In this document: piece by piece, positions 37,960 to 46,081 of the stretch
How positions within the stretch are numbered: the first letter of the stretch is position 1
How the letters are laid out: every line of letters starts with the position of its first letter
Assembly: GCF_963677155.1 (NCBI RefSeq)
Contig: NZ_OY781884.1
Location: 2,372,134-2,436,133 of the forward strand
Length of the DNA: 64,000 bases
From: an uncultured Draconibacterium sp.
GTDB lineage: Bacteria > Bacteroidota > Bacteroidia > Bacteroidales > Prolixibacteraceae
Direction: 5' to 3'
Translations under genes and position numbers: made by a program
The notes under the pieces: model-generated
The model's input: only the letters and a program-made list of their open reading frames with translations
What the model was told of the DNA's origin: nothing
Database searches by the model: none

Positions 37960-38027
37960 ACTCTTTAATTTTCTGCAAAGGTAGTTTTTCTGCTGTTTAT
38001 CAGGAAATTTCCCGAAACACCGGGTGT

Positions 38028-38043
38028 TTTTTCACGTGGAACA
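38028..38043. promoter_or_regulatory. second parS-like site
   Basis: TTTTTCACGTGGAACA differs at one base from the parS at 30675. It lies in the noncoding gap upstream of rsgA, about 7.3 kb from the first site. Confidence 0.6.
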
Positions 38044-38104
38044 TTGGTGGAACAACAAATGAAATAAGGATTTTGTGCTTGGTATGGTAATTTTTTACGA
38101 ATAT

Positions 38105-38199
38105 CGAATGATGATTTACGAATTTTGATTTTAGAAGTAAAGAGCTAATAGAACCAGTCACAACTGAAATCAAAATTCGTAAATCAAAATTCACCATTC
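38105..38199. repeat. intergenic palindromic repeat, copy C
   Basis: The left arm (38105-38132, CGAATGATGATTTACGAATT...) and the right arm (38166-38199) form a nearly perfect inverted pair with a 6-base insertion in the right arm. It lies between the tdh stop and the rsgA start. Related to copies A and B. Confidence 0.65.
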
Positions 38200-38201
38200 T
38201 T

Positions 38202-39230
38202 TTATTCCCAATCCAAAATAATCTTACCACAATCGCCTGCTTCCATAATTTCAAAGGCTTGCTGGTAATCATCGGCTTTAAAGCGGTGCGTAATAATGGG
38301 GGAAATATCGAGTCCGGTGGTTAGCATCATTTCCATGTGGTACCAGGTTTCGTACATTTCGCGACCATAAATTCCTTTAAGAGTTAATCCTTTAAAAATA
38401 AGTTTGCTCCAGTTAATTTGTGTACGCTCGGGCAACAAACCCAGCAAACTGATCTTTCCGCCGTTGTACATGTGGTTTACCATGTCGTTAAAGGCAACCG
38501 GCGATCCCGAGCATTCCAAACCAATATCAAAACCACTAACCATGTGATGTACTTTCATGGCTTCTTTAATGCTTTCTTTGGTAGGATCGATAACACGTGT
38601 AGCACCCATTTTTCGGGCCAGATCGCGGCGGTATTTACTCAAATCGGTACCGATAATATTGCGTGCTCCTGCAAATTTGCAAATAGCTGCTGCCATGGCG
38701 CCAATTGGTCCGCCAATTCCGGTAATTAATACATCTTCGCCTAGCATCGGGAACGATAAAGCAGTGTGTGTTGCATTTCCCAGCGGATCCATAATGGCCA
38801 TCATTTCATCTGAAATTCGCTGATCGATGTGCAGAACGTTCTTCGCCGGAACAGAAATGTATTCAGCAAAACCACCATCGCGGTTTACTCCAATTCCAAT
38901 GGTATTATCGCAAATGTGTTGACGCCCGCGCCGGCAATTTCGGCAAAAACCACACGAAATATGGCCTTCAACAGTAACACGCTCACCCACTTTTACACGG
39001 TCAACTTCCGAACCCACTTCAACAACAGTTCCCATGTATTCATGGCCAATAGTTACCGGAGTTTTAATGGTTTGTTGCGCCCATTCGTCCCATTTATAAA
39101 TATGTAAATCGGTGCCACAAATTGCTGATTTCTGTACTTTAAGAAGAATATCATTGGGTCTGACGGTTGGCATCGGAACATCTTCCATCCAAATGCCTTT
39201 TTCAGGTTTACTTTTTACAATTGCTTTCAT
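38202..39230 (-). CDS. tdh: L-threonine 3-dehydrogenase
   Basis: Zinc-dependent medium-chain dehydrogenase that oxidises L-threonine to 2-amino-3-ketobutyrate with NAD+. Catalytic zinc ligands Cys38, His63 and Glu64 (CGTDLHIYKWDEWAQ, GHEYMG) and structural zinc ligands Cys93, Cys96, Cys99 and Cys107 are all present. The phrase IYKWDEWAQ is specific to threonine dehydrogenase. Rossmann loop ITGIGGPIGAMA. Length 342 is standard. The usual partner gene kbl is not adjacent. The stop lies at the edge of palindromic repeat copy C. Confidence 0.94.
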   Translation of the reverse strand: MKAIVKSKPEKGIWMEDVPMPTVRPNDILLKVQKSAICGTDLHIYKWDEWAQQTIKTPVTIGHEYMGTVVEVGSEVDRVKVGERVTVEGHISCGFCRNCRRGRQHICDNTIGIGVNRDGGFAEYISVPAKNVLHIDQRISDEMMAIMDPLGNATHTALSFPMLGEDVLITGIGGPIGAMAAAICKFAGARNIIGTDLSKYRRDLARKMGATRVIDPTKESIKEAMKVHHMVSGFDIGLECSGSPVAFNDMVNHMYNGGKISLLGLLPERTQINWSKLIFKGLTLKGIYGREMYETWYHMEMMLTTGLDISPIITHRFKADDYQQAFEIMEAGDCGKIILDWE

Positions 39231-39321
39231 TTATTTTAAGCTTGTTAGTTAATAACAGGTGCAAGTTAAAACAAAAATATGGCTGAAAATCTAAGGAAAA
39301 TCAGTTTTTTTAATTCGTAAA

Positions 39322-40554
39322 TTAGCTGATGTTTGAAGGTGCTAAGTGTTTGTTAGATATGAATTTGACGGGGTACCACGAGGCAATAAATCCGATAATC
39401 AAAACCGCAGCGAAAGCCAGAATGATGTCGGTAAAAATGATATGAATAGGGTAGGCCGAAATAACAAAGGAACCACCGGCCCCCGGCAATTTAATCAGGC
39501 CAAAAGTATTTTGTAACCAGCACACAAAAACACCCAATATGGTACCTAAAATACCACCTGCCAATGAAATTAGCCAGCCCTCGTAAAGAAAAATCCGGTT
39601 AATCTGTTTTTCCTGTAAGCCCATGCTGCTAAGTATCGAAATATCCTCCTTTTTTTCGATATAAAGCATGGTTAAGTTGCCGATCATATTCCCTGAGGCC
39701 AGCAGTAAAATGAAAACGAGGATAAAGTAAACGGCCCATTTTTCCGATTTCATGGTTTTAAAAACCAGATCGTGTTGCTGTTCCTTATTTTTCACGTGGA
39801 ACCCGGTTCCCACAATTTCTTCTAGTTTATTCTGAATAGCATCAACATCGGCTTCTTTGGCAACGGACAATTCAATGGCAGAAATGTTGTTTCCACTGTC
39901 GAAAAGCCGGGAGGCAAATTCTTTTGATACTAGCATGTATTTGGCATCCACATCTTCGAGCACAGCAAAAACTGCCGACGGAAATAAAGAATTGTGGTTA
40001 AAAACACGCGATGGATTAAGCGAAACCTGTTTCCCCTTTTTGGGCACATAAACATGTAGCGGATCAAGAAATGAAACGCCCACTCCCAGATTATTGGCAA
40101 TTCCGCGACCCACAACTGCGTAATCAATACCGTCTTTTTTGAGGTAATATTCGCCTTCAATTAGTAGCTTGTCGATATTGGTATAATCCGGATAATTATC
40201 AGGAACACCTTTTACCGTGGCCGGAGTTTGTCGTTTTCCATAGCGTAACAAAGCAAGTTCTTCAACCACTTCGGCATACGATATTACACCGGGTAAGGCT
40301 TTAATTTGTTCAATATCAATTGTATTGGGATCAAACATTTTTCCTTCAACCGATGATATTTTAATGTCCGGATCGAAGTCGCTGTAAAACACTCCAATCA
40401 GATCAGTAAAACCGTTTAATACCGAAACAATGATGATTATAGCCATAGTTCCTACCACTATTCCGGCCATTGAAATCCAAGATATTATGTTAATAATATT
40501 TTGTTTCTTTTTTGAGAACAGGTATCGTTTTGCTATGAAAAGTGGTAAGTTCAA
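39322..40554 (-). CDS. ABC transporter permease, LolC/LolE-like
   Basis: A 410-residue FtsX-family permease: one N-terminal transmembrane helix (about residues 22-45, IISWISMAGIVVGTMAIII), a large periplasmic domain, and three C-terminal helices (about 278-300, 325-350, 370-395). It matches the lipoprotein-releasing LolC/E type, which extracts lipoproteins from the inner membrane. The ATPase partner is not adjacent. The start appears to be TTG at 40554. It lies 38 bases downstream of rbfA. A weak parS-like sequence (39788-39803) lies within its coding region. Confidence 0.88.
   Translation of the reverse strand: MNLPLFIAKRYLFSKKKQNIINIISWISMAGIVVGTMAIIIIVSVLNGFTDLIGVFYSDFDPDIKISSVEGKMFDPNTIDIEQIKALPGVISYAEVVEELALLRYGKRQTPATVKGVPDNYPDYTNIDKLLIEGEYYLKKDGIDYAVVGRGIANNLGVGVSFLDPLHVYVPKKGKQVSLNPSRVFNHNSLFPSAVFAVLEDVDAKYMLVSKEFASRLFDSGNNISAIELSVAKEADVDAIQNKLEEIVGTGFHVKNKEQQHDLVFKTMKSEKWAVYFILVFILLLASGNMIGNLTMLYIEKKEDISILSSMGLQEKQINRIFLYEGWLISLAGGILGTILGVFVCWLQNTFGLIKLPGAGGSFVISAYPIHIIFTDIILAFAAVLIIGFIASWYPVKFISNKHLAPSNIS
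39788..39803. promoter_or_regulatory. degenerate parS-like sequence inside the permease gene
   Basis: TTTTTCACGTGGAACC keeps the CACGTG core and the GAAC half but has two changes against the site at 30675. It is within coding sequence, so binding is uncertain. Confidence 0.35.
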
Positions 40555-40592
40555 ACGCAGTTGTTTTGTTTGAAAACGAAAAGTTTCGGAAA

Positions 40593-40937
40593 CTATTTTT
40601 TCAGCAGGTTATCAATATTGTCGATATAATCGAGGCTGTCGTCAATGTAAAATTCTAAATCAGGAATAACACGCAGACTTTTCCCTGTTTTCCGGCCTAG
40701 TTCACCACGCAATTGTTTGCCCGAAAGTTTAATATCTTCCAATATTTCGTTGGCAAATTCCGAGGGAAAAATACTGAGGTGAATACGCGCAATAGAAAGA
40801 TCTTTTGTAATGCGCACTCCGGTAACGCTAAGCAATTTGCCCGGGAAACGTTCCTTGTTTATTTTTAAAAGGATTTCGGCCATTTCGCGTTGAATGAGCC
40901 TTGATATTTTATTCTGTCTTGTACTGTATTGTTCCAT
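40593..40937 (-). CDS. rbfA: 30S ribosome-binding factor RbfA
   Basis: Late 16S rRNA maturation factor binding the small subunit. The N-terminal stretch STRQNKISRLIQREMAEILL and the KH-like segment ITKDLSIARIHLSIFP are typical, with RVIPDLEFYIDDSLDYIDNI at the end. Length 114 is standard. It precedes the LolC/E-type permease gene on the same strand, a frequent Bacteroidota neighbourhood. Confidence 0.95.
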   Translation of the reverse strand: MEQYSTRQNKISRLIQREMAEILLKINKERFPGKLLSVTGVRITKDLSIARIHLSIFPSEFANEILEDIKLSGKQLRGELGRKTGKSLRVIPDLEFYIDDSLDYIDNIDNLLKK

Positions 40938-40992
40938 TGTTTCTGATTATAAACCACAAAATTACGCAAAAACCTTGGAATAAGGGCAGAAA

Positions 40993-42513
40993 TCAATTAA
41001 ACAGCGATTGTTTAAAAGCATTTCGCAGGCTTTCGTTGGGTTTAATGATGTTGTAGTTTTCCCAGAATTTTTCGTCGTAAGCACCCAGAACCTCCACAAA
41101 AATATCGTAGCGGCTAAAACGTTCGTCTCTGTTGAAACGTTTTAAATCGGTAGCTTGAATATTGGTGATCAACAGATCCGAAACGCTGTGAAACTCGGAG
41201 TTTATGCGGTCTCTTTTGCTACGAATTCTAAATTTCACCGATGCTTTCACCGATGCCAGATGCCATTTTCCCTGGTATTGCCGATAATTTACCTGGTAAT
41301 GTACATACGTTGGCCGCGCTTTTACTTTTCGCGGTTTCTTTTTAATCATAATCTCTTTGGCCTTATTTAGTCCCGCTTTATTTAAGTGGTAATTGGCATG
41401 TACTAGTGCAAATGTTTCACGATGAACATACATTTCTCCTTCAAAAGGCGGGTAAAATTCGCCGGATTGAGCTTGAAATTTTACCACATAAACCGGTTGT
41501 TTTTCATACCAAATCACATCGCTGATCTGATATTCATACACATGCTCGTATTCGGGATCAATAAAAGTTTCAACGGTTTTTACGGCATCCAGTTCTGTGA
41601 TGGTAAATGGACCTCCCATTAGTTTAAAATTCAGCCATTTAAAAGGTTGTACATCGCGGCTTTTTCGTCCTTTTATTAAGCGAACCAAGTCTCCGCGAGA
41701 GGTCCCCCAATAAGGTGCTTTTAATACTTCCATTACCGCTTCCGAAACACTAATATAATTTTTATCCTGTTTAATAGTTTCGCGGTAAAAGGCGGTCATT
41801 AATTTAGATGATGGCGTATAGTTCTTTTCATAATTGGCCCGCATATTCTTCAACAATTTTTTTGGCGTGATTGCGGTAACTTTTATTTCCTTTATTTTTA
41901 TTGAAGCCGGTTCAAGAATAAAAAGATCTTCGTCGAGTAATTGGTTGGCCGGCAATAGCTTTTGCTCGTATCCCATGCACGAAATTGCAATAGAATCGCC
42001 GATGTACGACGGGTGAACTTTTAGTAAAAATTCACCATCTGCATTACTGATTGTGCCAATTGGTTTATTTAAAATAGATACTGATGCAAAAGGAATGGGT
42101 CTCCCTTTCCTGCTTTCGATTAATTTACCCGACAGGAAAAAATACTTTGCCGGAACCGAATCCTGTGCTGCTGACAACACCTTGCTGTCTGATTTTTTGG
42201 TAATGATAATCTGGTTTTGCAACTCGTTAAACCGATATTGAGTGGTATCGAGTAAACTATTAAGAACGGTGTACAGCGACTTATCCTGGGCAGAAATACT
42301 TACTTTTTGTGTGGGATTGAAAATGGTGGCATCGTACGAAAAAAAGACATTAGCCTGCCAACTGATCTGTTCCAAAACAAAATCGAGCGATTGATTGGTT
42401 TGACTGATACTTATGCGGCGCTCGAAAATAGAGCCATCCTGTTGCTGGCCTTTTGTAGTAAAAGAAAGCAACAGGATGGTAATAAATATGATCAGTTGTT
42501 TTACTTGTTTCAT
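40993..42513 (-). CDS. secreted STN / carboxypeptidase-regulatory / DUF5686-like protein
   Basis: A 506-residue exported protein. Signal peptide 1-22; an STN-like domain at about 32-106 (ISISQTNQSLDFVLEQISWQ, ending QNQIIITKK); a CarboxypepD_reg-like beta-sandwich at about 126-200 (VSILNKPIGTISNADGEFLL); then a DUF5686-like C-terminal region (from about 210) with ITPKKLLKNMRANYEKNY and many aromatic beta strands. It is too short for a TonB barrel. The ATG overlaps the stop of the protease gene by one base, so the two are translationally coupled. STN domains normally contact FecR-type anti-sigma proteins, so this may report to the FecR encoded upstream. Function unknown. Confidence 0.8.
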   Translation of the reverse strand: MKQVKQLIIFITILLLSFTTKGQQQDGSIFERRISISQTNQSLDFVLEQISWQANVFFSYDATIFNPTQKVSISAQDKSLYTVLNSLLDTTQYRFNELQNQIIITKKSDSKVLSAAQDSVPAKYFFLSGKLIESRKGRPIPFASVSILNKPIGTISNADGEFLLKVHPSYIGDSIAISCMGYEQKLLPANQLLDEDLFILEPASIKIKEIKVTAITPKKLLKNMRANYEKNYTPSSKLMTAFYRETIKQDKNYISVSEAVMEVLKAPYWGTSRGDLVRLIKGRKSRDVQPFKWLNFKLMGGPFTITELDAVKTVETFIDPEYEHVYEYQISDVIWYEKQPVYVVKFQAQSGEFYPPFEGEMYVHRETFALVHANYHLNKAGLNKAKEIMIKKKPRKVKARPTYVHYQVNYRQYQGKWHLASVKASVKFRIRSKRDRINSEFHSVSDLLITNIQATDLKRFNRDERFSRYDIFVEVLGAYDEKFWENYNIIKPNESLRNAFKQSLFN

Positions 42514-44081
42514 TAAAACATCTTTTTCAGCTCAAAAGAAGTTTTAAACTCTTCTCCGTCTCGTAATACAGTGAGTTTAATTTTTTTGTCTTCGCGGCTT
42601 TGAAGCAACAGGTTAATATCGTTTAATTCCAGCGACTGGTGATTACTGCTGTTAATGCGAATAATCTGGTCGTTTTCCTGTAATCCAGCAATGTGTGCAG
42701 GCGAGTTTTCGCGTATATCGGCAATAGTAAAAATGGGTAGTCCGGGCATCGGATTGGTAACTTCCATTCCACTCATATTATAATTAAAGTCTTCCTTTAT
42801 TTTTTGATTTGGGCGCAGTGTTAACCGGCTATTCCTATAATCGATTGTAACATAAAAACGCCTTAAAATTTCTGCACCAATAGTTCCATTTCTGCCGTTT
42901 ATAGATATCAGGCTATCAATATTTTTTGAATTAGGAAAAGCTACAATTGGTTTTGTTAGCAGTAGTGGTCCTACCCAAATGGCATCAATACGTCCTTTTG
43001 TTCCGTAAAGGTCGCCATTTAAACCACGGCCCAAAAATGTTTCAACATGTTTTTGTGGCAGATTAATACGTTCGTCTGAACTTTCTGATAGCCAAAGCGC
43101 ATCGCTGGCACCGGTGTCAACCAATAGTTTTACCGGAACTTCTTTCATTTCGTCGGTAACAATTGTGGTGCGCACAAACGGTTTGTTTCCATCAAAATGT
43201 AACGGCATAATAATATCTTTTTTGCGATCGCGGTATTTAAAATATTCTGGTTTGTATAATACCAGTTTTTCATTCAGATAATCAACTTTTACAATGTAAT
43301 CTTTAAACAGATTAAAGCCAATTAATCCGTGAACCGGAATACCAAGCAGATGCGAAATCTGGAAGTTCTCATCGATAATCATTTGTACTTCCTGGTTACG
43401 TGCTGTCAATCCGTCGATATGCATTACGTTATTTCCCGAGCGATAAGCAGTTAACGATTCTCCTTCGCCAAGACCTTTTACTTTAATCGGCATCATATAG
43501 TTCAAATTCAGCTTATTAATAAACGGAAGCTCGGTAATTATCGGGAAACGAACACCTGTATCGAGAATAAAATTTAACGTATCCGAGTCGTTAATATTTA
43601 CCGGAATGATAATTAAATTACTGGCCGATTTAAATTTAATAGTGATTTGTTTATCGCGCGGATTATCGAACAGAAAACCACGGTTGGTGCTGGCAAATTG
43701 TTGCGTGGTATTTTCGTATTCCATACTTTCATCAATAGGAACGTAATCGCGCACTACCAGCAGGTTATCTTCAATTTCAAAAAGCAGGTAGAAATCTTTC
43801 ATCAGCTTGTCGAGCACATATTTTATCGGCTTGTTCGATACATTTAAACTGATTTTTTTATCGGCAACCATATTGGCATTGTACGAGTAATCAATGTCCA
43901 GGTATTTACATATCTTTTCAATAACATCCGATAAAGGTTCGTCTTCAGCATAAATACTTATGTTTTGATCGAGTGCCTGGCTTTTTGTATCCTGGGCAAA
44001 ACTGGTGTTAGGTACCACTAACAAAGCCAGCAAGGCCATTAGGATAATAAGTTTTATTTTATTCCATTTTATTGGTTTCAT
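42513..44081 (-). CDS. STN-domain tandem retropepsin-like protease with PDZ domain
   Basis: A 522-residue exported protein. Signal peptide 1-30 (NTSFAQ); STN domain at about 40-112; then two retropepsin-like halves, each with one catalytic motif: ILDTG at 172-176 and LVDTGASDALWLS at 320-332. The first motif reads DTGVRFP, the second DTGAS, so together they could form one intramolecular active site; a loss of activity in the first is possible. A PDZ domain closes the protein (about 445-515, PMPGLPIFTIADI, AGLQENDQIIRIN). FecR and a sigma factor lie directly upstream, and the STN-CarboxypepD protein is coupled downstream. Confidence 0.85.
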   Translation of the reverse strand: MKPIKWNKIKLIILMALLALLVVPNTSFAQDTKSQALDQNISIYAEDEPLSDVIEKICKYLDIDYSYNANMVADKKISLNVSNKPIKYVLDKLMKDFYLLFEIEDNLLVVRDYVPIDESMEYENTTQQFASTNRGFLFDNPRDKQITIKFKSASNLIIIPVNINDSDTLNFILDTGVRFPIITELPFINKLNLNYMMPIKVKGLGEGESLTAYRSGNNVMHIDGLTARNQEVQMIIDENFQISHLLGIPVHGLIGFNLFKDYIVKVDYLNEKLVLYKPEYFKYRDRKKDIIMPLHFDGNKPFVRTTIVTDEMKEVPVKLLVDTGASDALWLSESSDERINLPQKHVETFLGRGLNGDLYGTKGRIDAIWVGPLLLTKPIVAFPNSKNIDSLISINGRNGTIGAEILRRFYVTIDYRNSRLTLRPNQKIKEDFNYNMSGMEVTNPMPGLPIFTIADIRENSPAHIAGLQENDQIIRINSSNHQSLELNDINLLLQSREDKKIKLTVLRDGEEFKTSFELKKMF

Positions 44082-44093
44082 GACTTTAAAGCT

Positions 44094-45146
44094 TTACTGA
44101 TTGTTTGTACGGCTCATTAAAGTATAATGTTTGCCTTCAACCGATAAATCCAAATCAAATGTGAGCCGAATTACATTTAACACAAAATCAACCGGTTTCT
44201 GATCAAAATGACCTTCGTATAAAAGGTCGTTTAGCTCCGGTTCCATCACGTCGATATCAATGTGGTAAGCTTTTTCAAGACAATCTACCACTTCGTGTAA
44301 CGGAACAGTGTTGAAAATGAGGTCGTGTGTTTTCCAGGCCAGAAAATTCGGATCGCTGTTTACTGTTTTCATCAAATCGAGATTCGACAAATGCAGCGTT
44401 CCTTTTTCGCCGGGAGCTAAAAATACCTCGCGGCTTTCCATTTCAGGATTATCATTTTTACTGATTACCTGAACTTTACCTGTTTCAACAATAACCTCAA
44501 CAGTTTCTGCGTCCGGGTATGCACTAACGTTAAAAGAGGTACCTAAAACTTTAACCTGTGCATTGCCGGCGTTTATTACAAACGGTTTTTCGGGATTACG
44601 CTGAACATCGAAAAATGCTTCGCCAATGATGGTAACTTCGCGGGTGTTGCCTTTAAACTTTTTCGGAAACAGCAGTTTCGAATCGTTGTTTAAAGTAACC
44701 ACCGAACCATCGGGTAAAACATATTCGTTCAGCACCTGATCTTTGGCCGAGATCACTTCGCCGTAATACGCCTTGTCCGGGTTGCGGAAACCAAGGTAAT
44801 ATGCAACTGAACCCAATAAAAGTGCGATAACAACTATTGCAGCATATTTGTAAAATTGTGCAATAACCTCCTTTCTTGTTTTTTGTAGCTGAATAGATCG
44901 AACTTTAGCAGGGCTTAATTGTGTATGAACAAATTTCCATGCCGATTCGTTATCGAATTTTGTTGCCTGGTAATAGGAATCTACTTTGTTGAGCATGTTT
45001 TTATACTGCTCAAACTCCGCCCGGTTTTTATCAGATTGATTGATCCAGGTCTCCATATCTTCATTTTCCTGCGAACTGGTTTCGTTATTTAAATATTTGG
45101 TAACCAGTTCCCAATCAAATTTTTCTATGTTCTCCATTTTTCCCAT
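44094..45146 (-). CDS. FecR family anti-sigma factor
   Basis: A 350-residue single-pass inner-membrane protein. The N-terminal cytosolic region (1-99) should bind the sigma factor, the transmembrane helix is at about 100-119, the FecR domain follows (about 128-225, LPDGSVVTLNNDSKLLFPK, GEAFFDVQRNPEKPF), and DUF4974 is C-terminal (about 270-345, LIFNTVPLHEVVDCLEKAY). DUF4974 is the usual contact for STN domains. Starts at 45146 or 45137 are both possible. It lies 12 bases upstream of the STN protease gene and about 210 bases after the sigma gene. Confidence 0.92.
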   Translation of the reverse strand: MGKMENIEKFDWELVTKYLNNETSSQENEDMETWINQSDKNRAEFEQYKNMLNKVDSYYQATKFDNESAWKFVHTQLSPAKVRSIQLQKTRKEVIAQFYKYAAIVVIALLLGSVAYYLGFRNPDKAYYGEVISAKDQVLNEYVLPDGSVVTLNNDSKLLFPKKFKGNTREVTIIGEAFFDVQRNPEKPFVINAGNAQVKVLGTSFNVSAYPDAETVEVIVETGKVQVISKNDNPEMESREVFLAPGEKGTLHLSNLDLMKTVNSDPNFLAWKTHDLIFNTVPLHEVVDCLEKAYHIDIDVMEPELNDLLYEGHFDQKPVDFVLNVIRLTFDLDLSVEGKHYTLMSRTNNQ

Positions 45147-45219
45147 CTCGTTTTAATGACAATACACAATTAATTTACCCCTAAGCCGAAAATTAAAAAA
45201 TTGTTCTATTCCGAATGAA

Positions 45220-45269
45220 AACTATTTTGACAAAAGGAAATGCTCTGATTTTCAGACCTTAAAATAGTT
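45220..45269 (-). other. hairpin between the sigma and FecR genes
   Basis: AACTATTTT (45220-45228) and AAAATAGTT (45261-45269) form a 9-bp stem in the gap downstream of the sigma gene. There is no clean T run, so it could be a processing or attenuation structure. Confidence 0.3.
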
Positions 45270-45356
45270 CACTATTCTTGCACCCTAAAAATCCTGCGCT
45301 TCCCTTTTCTCTTTCTATTTTTCATCCTCATAACGAAAATTTATTGAATTAATCGA

Positions 45357-45938
45357 CTAAGCCTTTTTCGTCCTGCTAACAAAAAAGTAGAAGATGAAGG
45401 TGTTATATTTTTTTAATTTATCTCGTAATGATTTGATTGCCAAACTCATTTGTGCCTCAACTGTTTTAATTGAAATATTTAGTTTTTCTGCAATTTCGCG
45501 GTATTTTAGTCCTTCCTCGCGACTCAAACGGAATATTTCGCGACGTTTTTCAGGCAGTTCTTCAATGCTTTTGGCAATGTCGGCAGCCAGATCAACTTCA
45601 ATATAATCGTTATTGTAATTGTTTGTTTCTGATTCGGCAATCACTTTTTGGGCGTGCTGTAATTTTATTTTATTATGTTTAATGTGGTTAAGGCAAAGGT
45701 TTTTTACCGAACGGAAGAGGTAGTTTTTTAGCGACGATTCCACTGAAAGATCGGTGCGGCGCTCCCAAAACTTCACAAAAAATTCCTGAACAATTTCTTC
45801 GGCAGCCACATCATCGTCAATTATTTTAGTGGCAAAGTTGCATAGGTATCCGTAATACAGTTTAAACAGCTTTTCAAAAGCCTTTTCATTGCCCTGCTGA
45901 ATATTTTCGAATAGTTTGTTTTCTTCGAATGAGTTCAT
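45357..45938 (-). CDS. ECF sigma factor (FecI-like)
   Basis: Extracytoplasmic-function RNA polymerase sigma factor of about 193 residues. Region 2 (LFKLYYGYLCNFATKIIDDD, EEIVQEFFVKFWE) and region 4 (KYREIAEKLNISIKTVEAQM) are intact. The open frame begins at a TTG at 45944, but the ATG at 45938 (MNSFEENKL) is the better start. The C-terminal tail is basic and aromatic. It heads a sigma-FecR-STN protease-STN protein set; the sigma is expected to be released when an outer ligand is sensed, and to transcribe this locus or distant genes. Confidence 0.93.
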   Translation of the reverse strand: MNSFEENKLFENIQQGNEKAFEKLFKLYYGYLCNFATKIIDDDVAAEEIVQEFFVKFWERRTDLSVESSLKNYLFRSVKNLCLNHIKHNKIKLQHAQKVIAESETNNYNNDYIEVDLAADIAKSIEELPEKRREIFRLSREEGLKYREIAEKLNISIKTVEAQMSLAIKSLRDKLKKYNTFIFYFFVSRTKKA

Positions 45939-46025
45939 GTACAATTAGTTCTAACGGTAGTTGCTAAGGTATGAAAAAGAAATATTTTGCAAAAGGTTGA
46001 AATTATGTTTAAAAATTGATGTCAT

Positions 46026-46055
46026 TTTGTGCTTTGATTTAAGCTGCTATTTTTG
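46026..46055 (+). promoter_or_regulatory. promoter for the POT transporter gene
   Basis: TTTG at 46026-46029 and TATTTTTG at 46048-46055, spaced 18 bases, close to the Bacteroidota consensus (TTTG, 19-21, TAnnTTTG). The ATG follows 26 bases later. Confidence 0.55.
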
Positions 46056-46081
46056 CTTACTTTAATTATCATTTAACAAGC

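Noticed and set aside
41413-41428. TGTTTCACGATGAACA as a parS site
   Set aside because: The arms look right but the central CACGTG core is broken, which ParB binding needs.
40993-44081. STN-domain genes as TonB receptors
   Set aside because: At 506 and 522 residues they have no plug or barrel; other domains (retropepsin, PDZ, DUF5686-like) account for the rest.
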